The notes beneath the pieces are model-generated. The model made no database searches. It was not told the DNA's origin and was given only the letters and a program-made list of their open reading frames with translations. Of a stretch of 64,000 bases of DNA, positions 18,640 to 27,156 are shown in pieces. Location of the stretch: positions 1 to 64,000 of the forward strand of contig CANHVU010000006.1 of assembly GCA_947464275.1 (NCBI GenBank). The letters run 5' to 3'. The position numbers and the translations under genes were made by a program. This DNA comes from Bacteroidota bacterium. GTDB taxonomy: Bacteria; Bacteroidota; Bacteroidia; UKL13-3. The stretch's first letter is position 1, and every line of letters starts with the position of its first letter.

Positions 18640-19767
18640 TTGTCGGGCATTTATATCCATATTCCTTTTTGTAAGCAGGCTTGCTACTATTGTAATTTTC
18701 ATTTTTCTACCCAATTAAAAACCATGGATGAACTAGTAAATGCCATTTGCCATGAAATAGATTTACGATATTCCTACTTAGCCGAAAGTGAATTGCAAAG
18801 TATTTATTTTGGAGGTGGAACACCAAGTTTATTGAGTAATGTCCATTTGAGCCAAATTTTTGAAACCATAAAAAAGTATTTTACCATAGCCAAAGGTGCT
18901 GAAATTACCTTAGAAGCTAATCCTGACGATTTAACAGAAGAGAAACTTTTGGCTTTAAAGCAAATACCAATCAATAGGTTAAGCATTGGGGTGCAAAGTT
19001 TTTTTGATGCCGATTTAAAATGGATGAACCGCGCGCACAACGCTAACCAAGCTCAGCAAGCCATTACTTTTGCGAAACAAATTGGTTTTCACAATATAAC
19101 CATTGATTTAATTTATGGAACGCCCGGTTTAAACAATCAAAATTGGTTAAAAAACATTGAAACCGCCATTGGTTTAGGTGTAAATCATGTAAGTAGTTAT
19201 GCTTTAACGGTGGAGCCAAAAACGGCTTTAGCTTCGTTTATTGAAAAAGGAAAATACACCGAAACCAACGATGAGCAAGCTGCCGAACAATTTGATATTT
19301 TGGTAAATACGCTTACTGAAAATGGTTTTATACATTACGAAATTAGTAATTTTGGTAAAGCAGGATTTTTAGCTGTTCATAATAGCAATTATTGGAAAGG
19401 CAAACATTATCTTGGAATTGGTCCATCGGCCCACTCTTTTAATACCAAATCTCGCAGTTGGAATGTGGCTAATAATCAACAATACATAAAAGCATTGCAA
19501 AGCAATTATTGTGAAGCAACCGAAGAAATATTAAGCTTTAACGACCAAATAAACGAGTATATTATGACTGGTTTACGAACCATTTGGGGTTGCGATTTAA
19601 AGTATATCGAAACCCAATTTGGAACCGATCAAGTGTTGCGAATTATTAAATCAGCGGAAAAATTTATTGCACAGCAACTATTAATAATTGAAAATAATAT
19701 ACTAAAAACTACAGCAAAAGGTAAGTTTTTAGCCGATGGCTTGGCAGCAGATTTATTTATTATTTAG
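18640..19767 (+). CDS. hemW: HemW-type radical SAM protein (heme chaperone)
   Basis: This 375-residue radical SAM protein opens GIYIHIPFCKQACYYCNF with the 4Fe-4S motif C11-x3-C15-x2-C18. The next position is Asn-Phe, so it lacks the fourth cysteine of true coproporphyrinogen dehydrogenase HemN and fits HemW, which delivers heme. Further family marks are IYFGGGTPSLL, EANPDD, RLSIGVQSF, IDLIYGTPG and YEISNFGK. The start is TTG at 18640, giving the family's usual N-terminus; no ATG exists before the iron-sulfur motif. It follows ccoI/ccoS, consistent with a local theme of respiratory heme-protein assembly. Confidence 0.9.
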   Translation: MSGIYIHIPFCKQACYYCNFHFSTQLKTMDELVNAICHEIDLRYSYLAESELQSIYFGGGTPSLLSNVHLSQIFETIKKYFTIAKGAEITLEANPDDLTEEKLLALKQIPINRLSIGVQSFFDADLKWMNRAHNANQAQQAITFAKQIGFHNITIDLIYGTPGLNNQNWLKNIETAIGLGVNHVSSYALTVEPKTALASFIEKGKYTETNDEQAAEQFDILVNTLTENGFIHYEISNFGKAGFLAVHNSNYWKGKHYLGIGPSAHSFNTKSRSWNVANNQQYIKALQSNYCEATEEILSFNDQINEYIMTGLRTIWGCDLKYIETQFGTDQVLRIIKSAEKFIAQQLLIIENNILKTTAKGKFLADGLAADLFII

Positions 19768-19823
19768 TTAAAATATTAAACTAAACGGGGTGCTTTTAAA
19801 TTTTAGTAGCAAAATAATTTTCT

Positions 19824-19831
19824 TACTTTCG
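19824..19831 (+). promoter_or_regulatory. Candidate -7 box before aspS
   Basis: TACTTTCG at 19824-19831 is one base from TAnnTTTG and lies 55 bp before the chosen aspS start. The same TTTCGCAC core occurs before hppA (40576). No clear -33 element is seen. Confidence 0.35.
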
Positions 19832-19886
19832 CACCTCGTTTTATTAAAAAAGGCAGTTAACTTAATTGCCTAGAAAATTAAATATT

Positions 19887-21659
19887 ATGCACAGAACACA
19901 TACCTGCGGAGAACTTAGAATTACTGATATTAACAAAACTGTAACCTTAAGTGGTTGGTTACAAAAAAGCCGCGATTTAGGCGGAATGACATTTATTGAT
20001 TTACGCGATAGATATGGTATTACGCAATTGGCTTTTAACATGGAAACCAATGCAGCTATTTGCGAAAAAGCACGTAAATGTGGCCGTGAGTTTGTATTAA
20101 AAGTTACTGGTAAAGTAATTGAACGCAGCAGCAAAAATGCCAATATTCCTACTGGCGAAATTGAAATAGAAGTGACTGATTTTGAAGTGTTAAACGAATC
20201 ACAAACACCTCCATTTACCATTGAAGATAATACAGATGGTGGTGATGATTTGCGCATGAAATATCGTTATTTAGATATTAGAAGAAAACCCGTTCGCGAT
20301 AATTTATTGTTGCGCCATAAAATGAGTCAACAAACTCGTGTTTACTTAGATGCACAACAATTTACCGAAGTTGAAACTCCCGTTTTAATTAAATCAACCC
20401 CAGAAGGCGCTAGAGATTTTGTGGTGCCAAGCCGCATGAACCAAGGACAATTTTACGCTTTGCCACAATCGCCTCAAACTTTTAAACAATTGCTAATGGT
20501 AGCTGGCATGGACAGATACTACCAAATAGTAAAATGTTTTAGAGACGAAGATTTGCGTGCTGATCGTCAACCTGAGTTTACGCAAATTGATTGCGAAATG
20601 AGCTTTGTGGAGCAAGAAGATATTTTAAACATGTTTGAAGGTTTGGTAAAACATTTGTTTAAAAACGTAAAAGGAATTGATATAGATACTTTACCACGAA
20701 TGACTTTTGCAGATGCCGCAAAATATTATGGTTCTGATAAACCTGATACCAGGTTTGATATGAAATTTGTGGAATTGAAATCTGTAGAGACGTTGCATGC
20801 AACGTCTTTATTACCCGCAGGTTTCCCTGTTTTTGATAATGCAGAATTAGTAGTTGGAATTTGTGCCAAAGGTTGTGCAGAATATACCCGCAAACAGTTG
20901 GATGAATTAACTGAGTTTGTAAAACGTCCGCAAATTGGCGCAACAGGGTTGGTTTATGCCAGAGTTAATGCTGATGGTTCGGTAAAATCATCTGTTGATA
21001 AATTTTACGATGAAGCTACTTTAAAACATTGGGCAACTGCTATGAATGCAGCTCCTGGCGATTTGTTATTAATAATGGCTGGCGCAACAGATAAAACCCG
21101 CAAAGCATTATGCGAATTACGTTTGGAAATGGGAACCCGCATGGGTTTACGCAATCCTGATGTGTATTCATGTTTATGGGTAATTGATTTTCCATTGTTA
21201 GAATTTATTGAAGAAGAAGGTCGTTGGTTTGCCATGCACCATCCGTTTACTTCACCAAAACCAGAAGATGTGGAGCATTTAACTAATGGTGATTACGCCA
21301 AAGTTAGAGCCAATGCTTACGATATGGTTATTAATGGAGTAGAAGTGGGCGGAGGCTCTATTCGTATTTTCGATAAAACTTTGCAAGGCAAAATGTTTGA
21401 GGTATTAGGATTTACCAAAGAAGAAGCGCAAGCTCAATTTGGATTTTTAATGAATGCTTTTGAATATGGTGCACCTCCTCACGGAGGAATTGCCTTCGGT
21501 TTCGATAGGTTATGTTCACTTTTTGGTGGCGAAAATTCTATTAGAGATTTTATAGCTTTCCCTAAAAACAACTCAGGCCGCGATGTAATGATTGATGGTC
21601 CAAGTCCAATAGATCAAAAACAATTGAATGAGTTGGGAATTAGTGTAAATAGTTTATAA
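19887..21659 (+). CDS. aspS: Aspartyl-tRNA synthetase
   Basis: This 590-residue class-IIb synthetase charges tRNA-Asp. I use the ATG at 19887 ([19 protein letters not shown]), which fits the usual start; an in-frame TTG 21 bp earlier is less likely. An N-terminal OB-fold anticodon-binding domain is followed by motif 2 ([19 protein letters not shown]) and then the bacterial GAD insertion. Motif 3 is [10 protein letters not shown] near the end. Inside the GAD region, residues VETLHATS are encoded by a 20-bp perfect palindrome (20788-20807). Compared with the Bacteroides homologue as I remember it, the stretch between FVEL and GFPVFDNAE is about 7 residues longer. See the separate repeat entry. 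Confidence 0.96.
   Translation: MHRTHTCGELRITDINKTVTLSGWLQKSRDLGGMTFIDLRDRYGITQLAFNMETNAAICEKARKCGREFVLKVTGKVIERSSKNANIPTGEIEIEVTDFEVLNESQTPPFTIEDNTDGGDDLRMKYRYLDIRRKPVRDNLLLRHKMSQQTRVYLDAQQFTEVETPVLIKSTPEGARDFVVPSRMNQGQFYALPQSPQTFKQLLMVAGMDRYYQIVKCFRDEDLRADRQPEFTQIDCEMSFVEQEDILNMFEGLVKHLFKNVKGIDIDTLPRMTFADAAKYYGSDKPDTRFDMKFVELKSVETLHATSLLPAGFPVFDNAELVVGICAKGCAEYTRKQLDELTEFVKRPQIGATGLVYARVNADGSVKSSVDKFYDEATLKHWATAMNAAPGDLLLIMAGATDKTRKALCELRLEMGTRMGLRNPDVYSCLWVIDFPLLEFIEEEGRWFAMHHPFTSPKPEDVEHLTNGDYAKVRANAYDMVINGVEVGGGSIRIFDKTLQGKMFEVLGFTKEEAQAQFGFLMNAFEYGAPPHGGIAFGFDRLCSLFGGENSIRDFIAFPKNNSGRDVMIDGPSPIDQKQLNELGISVNSL
20788..20807. repeat. Perfect 20-bp palindrome inside aspS
   Basis: AGACGTTGCATGCAACGTCT reads the same on both strands. 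With its flanks (TAGAG before, TTTAT after) it resembles a dispersed palindromic repeat I remember from Bacteroidota and cyanobacteria with a GTAGAGACGTTGCATG half-site. Here it lies in frame in the aspS coding sequence, contributing ETLHATS. Confidence 0.75.
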
Positions 21660-21672
21660 ATAATTGAACATG

Positions 21673-21709
21673 AAAAAAGCCGAACAAATGCTATTTGTTC
21701 GGCTTTTTT
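21673..21709 (+). terminator. Rho-independent terminator after aspS
   Basis: A perfect 16-bp stem AAAAAAGCCGAACAAA / TTTGTTCGGCTTTTTT with a 5-nt loop lies 13 bp after the aspS stop, with a T run on the 3' side. Confidence 0.9.
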
Positions 21710-21828
21710 GTTTACGATTGATTGAAAATAGTATAGGTTTAAATCTTACTTTTTGTAATTAAATTTTATTATTAATATTTTGTACTTTAAATTAAAAAAT
21801 TGATATTTAAATATTTGCAAGTTTTATT

Positions 21829-21865
21829 TTTGTCAAATACGGAATCCAATTCCGTATTTGACAAA
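21829..21865. repeat. Palindrome A flanking the DUF4143 ATPase gene (upstream copy)
   Basis: Arms TTTGTCAAATACGGAAT / ATTCCGTATTTGACAAA (17 bp) surround a 3-nt centre CCA. It ends 20 bp before the ATPase ATG. The GTCAAATACGGAAT arm is shared with the copy downstream of the gene. Confidence 0.85.
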
Positions 21866-21885
21866 TTTTATTATACATTTGTTTT

Positions 21886-23046
21886 ATGATTCAGAGGGTA
21901 GCTTCAACTAAAATAAAACAACTGGCCAAGAAATTTCCGGCTATTGGTTTGCTTGGTCCAAGACAATCGGGTAAAACAACTTTGGCAAAAGAATTATTCC
22001 CTAAAAAGCCATACATTAGTTTCGAAAATCAGGATAATGTAATATTAGCCATGAGCGACCCTCGGGCTTTTTTAGCAAAGTATAAAACAGGTGCCATTTT
22101 TGATGAAATACAGCGTGTACCCGAGTTACTTTCGTATATGCAAGGCATGATAGATTCACAACCCAATAAAGTTGGTTTATTTGTTATTACAGGTTCTCAA
22201 AATCTATTGTTATTAGAAAGTGTTTCTCAAACGTTAGCAGGTCGTATTGCTTTTATTCATTTATTACCATTTAGTATTGCAGAATTATCCACTAGTAAGT
22301 TTTCAACCCAAAGTTTAAATAAACTAATTTTGAATGGTGGCTATCCACGTTTATATGATAAAAAAATCAGCCCTCCTGATTTTTATCCCAACTATTTACT
22401 CACATACGTAGAACGAGATGTAAGGCAAATAAAGAATATTGCTAATTTGAGTTTGTTTCAACGTTTTTTGAAAATTTGCGCTACTCGTGTTGGGCAAGAA
22501 ATAAACTACACATCAATAGGCAACGACACTGGAGTTGACCAAAAAACTGTTATGAGTTGGTTTGGAATTTTAGAGGCCAGTTTTATCGCCTTTAGGTTGC
22601 AACCTTTTTATAATAATTTAGGAAAACGGATTACCCAAATGCCTAAACTTTATTTTTACGATACTGGCTTGTGCTGCTCATTGCTTGAAATTGATAACGA
22701 ATCGCATGTAAATACACATCCATTAAGAGGTTCATTGTTTGAAAATTTAATTATTCTAGAATTGTTAAAAAAACGATTGAACAATGGACAGCGAAGTAAT
22801 TTATTTTATTGGAGAGAACGTTCTGGAATTGAAATTGATATTTTAATGGAGCAAGCATCTCAAATTATTCCTGTTGAAATAAAAACTGCCACTACGTTTA
22901 ATAGTGATTTTTTGAAAGGAATTAATTATTGGAAAAAGTTAAATCCAACAATCAAAAATTCATATTTAGTTTACACTGGCAAGTCCTCAGCTATCGATAA
23001 TACTGATATTTTGAATTGGAAACAAGTTATAGAAATAAAAAATTAA
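21886..23046 (+). CDS. AAA_14/DUF4143 ATP-binding protein
   Basis: This 386-residue protein has an N-terminal AAA_14 P-loop ATPase with Walker A GPRQSGKT at 24-31. Walker B/DEIQ is at about 71-75 (IFDEIQRVPEL), followed by the sensor ITGSQN and LAGR. The C-terminal DUF4143 domain includes LLTYVERDVRQI, a winged-helix-like stretch near 205-225, LYFYDTGL, and a nuclease-like tail with ERSGIEIDIL and IPVEIKTA. The ExD...ExK spacing (EIDIL...VEIK) resembles PD-(D/E)xK enzymes. Function is unknown; the family is widespread and multi-copy in many genomes. The gene sits alone after a strong terminator, and is tightly bracketed by two near-identical palindromes 20-22 bp from start and stop. Confidence 0.88.
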   Translation: MIQRVASTKIKQLAKKFPAIGLLGPRQSGKTTLAKELFPKKPYISFENQDNVILAMSDPRAFLAKYKTGAIFDEIQRVPELLSYMQGMIDSQPNKVGLFVITGSQNLLLLESVSQTLAGRIAFIHLLPFSIAELSTSKFSTQSLNKLILNGGYPRLYDKKISPPDFYPNYLLTYVERDVRQIKNIANLSLFQRFLKICATRVGQEINYTSIGNDTGVDQKTVMSWFGILEASFIAFRLQPFYNNLGKRITQMPKLYFYDTGLCCSLLEIDNESHVNTHPLRGSLFENLIILELLKKRLNNGQRSNLFYWRERSGIEIDILMEQASQIIPVEIKTATTFNSDFLKGINYWKKLNPTIKNSYLVYTGKSSAIDNTDILNWKQVIEIKN

Positions 23047-23068
23047 GTTATTTTACCTACAAATAAAT

Positions 23069-23107
23069 TTCTGTCAAATACGGAATTGAATTCCGTATTT
23101 GACAGAA
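23069..23107. repeat. Palindrome B flanking the DUF4143 ATPase gene (downstream copy)
   Basis: Arms TTCTGTCAAATACGGAATT / AATTCCGTATTTGACAGAA (19 bp) surround a single G. It begins 22 bp after the ATPase stop. The 14-bp arm GTCAAATACGGAAT is identical to the upstream copy at 21829-21865. Confidence 0.85.
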
Positions 23108-23200
23108 TTATGTTATGCTTAAACTTTTTGATTGAAGAGTTTATTTGATGAAAGTTTTCAGTTTTAATAAAATTTGATTTAAGTTTATTTTATTTACACC

Positions 23201-23692
23201 ATGAAAAAATTATTACTTCTTTTAGCCTTTTTCTCTTTTCAATTTATAAAAGCACAAACTAGTGATTCCATTTATGTTCAGGTGCAAGTTACTCCCGAAT
23301 ATCCGGGTGGTGAAAATGCCATGTATGAATTTATTAGCAGAAATGTTAATTATCCAGTTAAAGAAAAAGAAAATGGTATTACCGGGAGAGTAGTTGTTAG
23401 GTTTGCGGTAATGCATGATGGCAGCATTAACAATATTGAAATTCTAACTAAAACTCCAGAAGGTTTTAATCAGGAAGTTATTAGAGTTATTAAATTAATG
23501 CCAAAATGGAAGCCAGGCATGCAAGATGGGCGAGTAGTTCCTGTTTATTTCACTTTGCCAGTAGTATTTCAGTTAGATGATAATACTAAACCCAATAAAC
23601 CTAAATCGCGCGATATGGCGAATGTTGTTGGCTACGTTGGAATTGCTTTTGGAATTGTTGTTGGAATATTAATTTATAAACTTGTCAGGTAA
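23201..23692 (+). CDS. TonB C-terminal-domain protein with a C-terminal membrane helix
   Basis: This 163-residue protein starts with a cleavable-looking signal peptide (MKKLLLLLAFFSFQFIKAQ). A TonB_C-type domain follows: TPEYPGGENAMYEFISRNVNYP, then GRVVVRFAVMHDGSI, LTKTPEGFNQEVIRVI, and MPKWKPGMQDGRVVPVYFTLPVVFQ. A hydrophobic helix at about 142-161 (VVGYVGIAFGIVVGILIY) ends it. Typical TonB proteins have an N-terminal anchor and a proline-rich spacer; here the anchor is at the other end and no spacer exists. A role in a membrane-associated complex is possible, but energising an outer-membrane receptor seems unlikely. Confidence 0.78.
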   Translation: MKKLLLLLAFFSFQFIKAQTSDSIYVQVQVTPEYPGGENAMYEFISRNVNYPVKEKENGITGRVVVRFAVMHDGSINNIEILTKTPEGFNQEVIRVIKLMPKWKPGMQDGRVVPVYFTLPVVFQLDDNTKPNKPKSRDMANVVGYVGIAFGIVVGILIYKLVR

Positions 23693-23753
23693 TTCATTTT
23701 AACAAATTATTCTCATTTCTTTTCCACACGCTTTATAGTTTGCGGGCAATAAT

Positions 23754-23761
23754 TATCTTTG
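23754..23761 (+). promoter_or_regulatory. Bacteroidota-type -7 promoter box before carB
   Basis: TATCTTTG at 23754-23761 matches TAnnTTTG and lies 70 bp before the carB start, followed by GCCC. No convincing -33 TTTG is seen at the usual distance. Confidence 0.45.
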
Positions 23762-23831
23762 CCCAATTTTAAGCAGTTCCATTTATGAACCTTGCTTTAG
23801 ATTGCTCCATTCAATCAACAAATTATAAAAA

Positions 23832-26651
23832 ATGCCTAAAGATACCAGCCTTAAATCAGTACTTATTATTGGAAGTGGACCTATTATTATTGGTCAAGCA
23901 TGCGAATTTGATTATTCAGGAAGCCAAGCCGCTCGTTCATTAAAAGAAGAAGGAATTGAAGTTACCTTAATTAACTCTAACCCTGCTACTATTATGACGG
24001 ATAAGGTTACAGCAGATAATGTTTACTTATTGCCGTTAACCGTTGAAAGTATTGAACAAATTTTAAAAGAGCGCCACATTGATGCAGTATTACCTACTAT
24101 GGGAGGTCAAACAGCGTTAAATTTAGCTATTGAAGCCGATGAAATTGGGCTTTGGGCAAAATACAATGTACGCATGATTGGGGTTGATATTGCTGCCATT
24201 AATACCACCGAAAATCGCGAACTGTTCCGCCAAAAAATGATTGATATTGGTGTTCCAGTTGCACAATCAAAAGTAGCAAATTCATTTTTAGAAGGAAAAG
24301 AAATAGCACAAACAATTGGTTTCCCATTAGTTATACGCCCTTCATTTACCTTAGGTGGAACTGGAGGAGGATTTGTACTTGACAAATCGGAATTAGATGC
24401 TGCCTTAAAACGCGGTTTAGAAGCTTCACCTACTCATGAGGTTTTGGTTGAAAAAGCATTATTTGGCTGGCAAGAATATGAATTAGAGTTATTACGAGAT
24501 AATAATAATAATGTAACTGTAATTTGTACCATTGAAAATTTTGATCCAATGGGAATTCATACTGGTGATTCAATTACAGTGGCACCAGCCATGACATTGA
24601 GCGATAGCACTTACCAACGTATGCGCGATATGGCTATACACATGATGCGCAGTATTGGAAACTTTACGGGTGGATGTAATGTTCAGTTTGCAGTAAACCC
24701 CGAAGATGAGCAAATTATTTCAGTTGAAATTAATCCACGTGTTTCGCGTTCATCGGCATTGGCAAGTAAAGCAACTGGTTATCCAATTGCAAAAATTGCA
24801 GCTAAACTGGCTATTGGTTATCATTTAGATGAACTAAAAAATCCAGTTACAAAAACTACTTCAGCATTTTTTGAACCTGCCATTGATTATGTAATTGTAA
24901 AAGTTCCACGTTGGAATTTTGATAAATTTAAAGGTGCTGACAAAACTTTGGGCTTACAAATGAAATCGGTAGGCGAAACCATGGGGATTGGCAGAACATT
25001 TACAGAGGCACTACAAAAAGCCATTCAATCGTTAGAAATTAAACGCAATGGTTTAGGTGCTGATGGATACGAACAAAAGAAATTAGAAGATATAGTTGAC
25101 AAATTAAAAAACCCAAGTTGGGATAGAATATTTGCAGTAAAAGATGCCTTGAGTTTAGGTGTTCCAATATCATCAGTAGAGAAAATGACACGCATAAGCC
25201 GTTGGTTCCTGAACCAAATTAGCGACATGGTTCATTTAGAAAATACAGCCAAACGTTTTAACGTAACCAATATGCCTAAAGAGGTAATGATTGAGTTAAA
25301 ACAAAAAGGTTATAGCGATGCGCAAATAGCACATTTATTAGGTGGAAATACGGTAGAAGATGATGTCTGGAACTTGCGTACACAAATGAATGTGAAGCGT
25401 GTTTATAAAATGGTAGATACTTGTGCGGCTGAGTTTCCTTCACCAACCAACTATTTTTACTCAAGCTTTGACCAAGAAGATGAAAGCATAGTTAGCGATA
25501 AAAAGAAAGTAATAGTTTTAGGTTCAGGACCAAATAGAATTGGTCAAGGAATTGAATTTGATTATTGCTGCGTACATGGGCTTTTAGCCTCAAAGGAATG
25601 TGGTTACGAAGCTATTATGATTAACTGTAATCCAGAAACAGTTTCAACCGACTTTGATATGGCCGATAAGTTATACTTTGAGCCAATTTTCTGGGAACAT
25701 ATCCGCGAAATTATTGAAAAAGAAAAACCAGAAGGTGTAATTGTTCAATTAGGAGGTCAAACTGCACTGAAATTAGCTCGTAAATTACATGAGCATGGTA
25801 TCAAAATTATAGGAACCAGTTTCCCTGATATGGATTTATCGGAAGATAGAGGCTCTTTCTCAGATTTATTAAAAGAATTAGATATTCCTTATCCTAATTA
25901 TGGTGTGGCCGAAGATGCTGACGAAGCCATTGCAGTAGCAAAAGTGGTTGGTTACCCTGTTTTGGTTCGCCCAAGTTATGTATTAGGTGGACAAGGAATG
26001 AAAATTGTAATCAATGATGAGGATTTAGAAAAAGCCGTAATAGATTTATTGGGCGATTTACCTGGAAACCGTGTATTAATTGATCATTTTTTAGATAGAG
26101 CAGAAGAAGCAGAAATTGATTTGATTTGTGATGGAGAAACCGTTCATATTATAGGAATGATGGAACATATAGAACCTGCTGGTATTCATAGTGGTGATTC
26201 AAGTGCTGTATTACCTCCATTTAGCTTGAGCGAAAATGTTCAAAAACAAATGGAAGATATTGCCACAAAATTGGCATTTAAAATGAATATTAGAGGTTTG
26301 ATGAATATGCAGTTTGCTATTAAAAACGAAAAAGTGTATGTAATTGAAGCTAATCCACGCTCTAGTAGAACGGTTCCGTTTATAGCCAAAGCTTATGGAA
26401 TAGCTTATGTAAATATTGCTACCAAAATAATGCTAGGCCAAAATAAATTAACCGACTTTACTTTTGAAAGAAACCTTACCGGTTATGCCATAAAAGAACC
26501 AGTATTTTCGTTCAATAAATTCCCAAATGTAAACAAGGAATTAGGACCTGAAATGAAAAGTACCGGAGAAGCAATTAGATTTATAAAAGATTTAAACGAC
26601 CCTCATTTCCGCCAATTAAGAAGTGAGAAGAGCATGTTCTTAAGTAAATAA
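23832..26651 (+). CDS. carB: Carbamoyl-phosphate synthase large subunit
   Basis: This 939-residue subunit makes carbamoyl phosphate from bicarbonate, two ATP and glutamine-derived ammonia for arginine and pyrimidine synthesis. Two homologous ATP-grasp halves are visible. The first starts IGSGPIIIGQACEFDYSG with IRPSFTLGGTGGG. The second starts LGSGPNRIGQGIEFDYCC with VRPSYVLGGQGM, and ends with EANPRSSRTVPF. The protein stops soon after KSTGEAIRFIKD, so the C-terminal MGS-like allosteric domain of the 1070-residue E. coli enzyme is missing. Shorter CarB of this kind is usual in Bacteroidota as far as I know. carA is not in the window, and a terminator follows immediately. Confidence 0.96.
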   Translation: MPKDTSLKSVLIIGSGPIIIGQACEFDYSGSQAARSLKEEGIEVTLINSNPATIMTDKVTADNVYLLPLTVESIEQILKERHIDAVLPTMGGQTALNLAIEADEIGLWAKYNVRMIGVDIAAINTTENRELFRQKMIDIGVPVAQSKVANSFLEGKEIAQTIGFPLVIRPSFTLGGTGGGFVLDKSELDAALKRGLEASPTHEVLVEKALFGWQEYELELLRDNNNNVTVICTIENFDPMGIHTGDSITVAPAMTLSDSTYQRMRDMAIHMMRSIGNFTGGCNVQFAVNPEDEQIISVEINPRVSRSSALASKATGYPIAKIAAKLAIGYHLDELKNPVTKTTSAFFEPAIDYVIVKVPRWNFDKFKGADKTLGLQMKSVGETMGIGRTFTEALQKAIQSLEIKRNGLGADGYEQKKLEDIVDKLKNPSWDRIFAVKDALSLGVPISSVEKMTRISRWFLNQISDMVHLENTAKRFNVTNMPKEVMIELKQKGYSDAQIAHLLGGNTVEDDVWNLRTQMNVKRVYKMVDTCAAEFPSPTNYFYSSFDQEDESIVSDKKKVIVLGSGPNRIGQGIEFDYCCVHGLLASKECGYEAIMINCNPETVSTDFDMADKLYFEPIFWEHIREIIEKEKPEGVIVQLGGQTALKLARKLHEHGIKIIGTSFPDMDLSEDRGSFSDLLKELDIPYPNYGVAEDADEAIAVAKVVGYPVLVRPSYVLGGQGMKIVINDEDLEKAVIDLLGDLPGNRVLIDHFLDRAEEAEIDLICDGETVHIIGMMEHIEPAGIHSGDSSAVLPPFSLSENVQKQMEDIATKLAFKMNIRGLMNMQFAIKNEKVYVIEANPRSSRTVPFIAKAYGIAYVNIATKIMLGQNKLTDFTFERNLTGYAIKEPVFSFNKFPNVNKELGPEMKSTGEAIRFIKDLNDPHFRQLRSEKSMFLSK

Positions 26652-26656
26652 AAAAC

Positions 26657-26684
26657 AAAAAGCCACTTTTAAAAGTGGCTTTTT
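26657..26684 (+). terminator. Rho-independent terminator after carB
   Basis: A perfect 14-bp palindromic stem (AAAAAGCCACTTTT / AAAAGTGGCTTTTT) lies 5 bp after the carB stop and continues into more T residues. Confidence 0.88.
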
Positions 26685-26756
26685 TTATGCACTAAAATGA
26701 TAGAAAACTATTTAAAAACACAATAAGTTGTTACTAACAAAAATATTAAAGTGCAA

Positions 26757-27149
26757 TTACAAAAAAGAGCTAATATGATTGGCTATATCAAGCATTTCAT
26801 TACTACTCAAAGTGAGTTTTTTATTAGAGAAATTCATATCGTTTACCTCATTTATTGGAATCAAATGAATGTGTGCATGCGGCACTTCTAATCCAATAAC
26901 TGTAACTCCAATCCTATTACAAGTAATAGCCTTTTTCATGGCTATTGCTACTGACTTGGCAAATGAATTAAGTTGAATGTACGTTTCCTCATCCAAATCA
27001 AATATATAATCAACTTGTACCTTGGGAATAACCAAAACATGACCTTTTGCAAGTGGGTTTATATCTAAAAAAGCTAAAAAAGAGTCATTTTCAGCTACCC
27101 TGTAACAAGGAATTTGACCTGCTACTATTTTAGAAAATATACTATCCAT
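26757..27149 (-). CDS. HIT-family nucleotide hydrolase
   Basis: I start this at 27149, giving MDSIFSKIVAGQIPCYRV, the family's normal N-terminus and 130 residues. A longer reading to 27212 would overlap greA by 56 bp. The histidine triad H91-x-H93-x-H95 sits in VPHAHIHLIP. FLDINPLAKGHVLVIPK is the other conserved block. HIT proteins of this branch are cytosolic dimers that hydrolyse AMP- or purine-phosphoramidates through a nucleotidyl-His intermediate. It follows greA by 7 bp on the minus strand and is probably cotranscribed with it. Confidence 0.92.
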   Translation of the reverse strand: MDSIFSKIVAGQIPCYRVAENDSFLAFLDINPLAKGHVLVIPKVQVDYIFDLDEETYIQLNSFAKSVAIAMKKAITCNRIGVTVIGLEVPHAHIHLIPINEVNDMNFSNKKLTLSSNEMLDIANHISSFL

Positions 27150-27156
27150 ACAAACA

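Noticed and set aside
19866-19886. Earlier TTG start for aspS
   Set aside because: The ATG at 19887 gives the usual AspRS N-terminus; the extra seven residues are unlike homologues.
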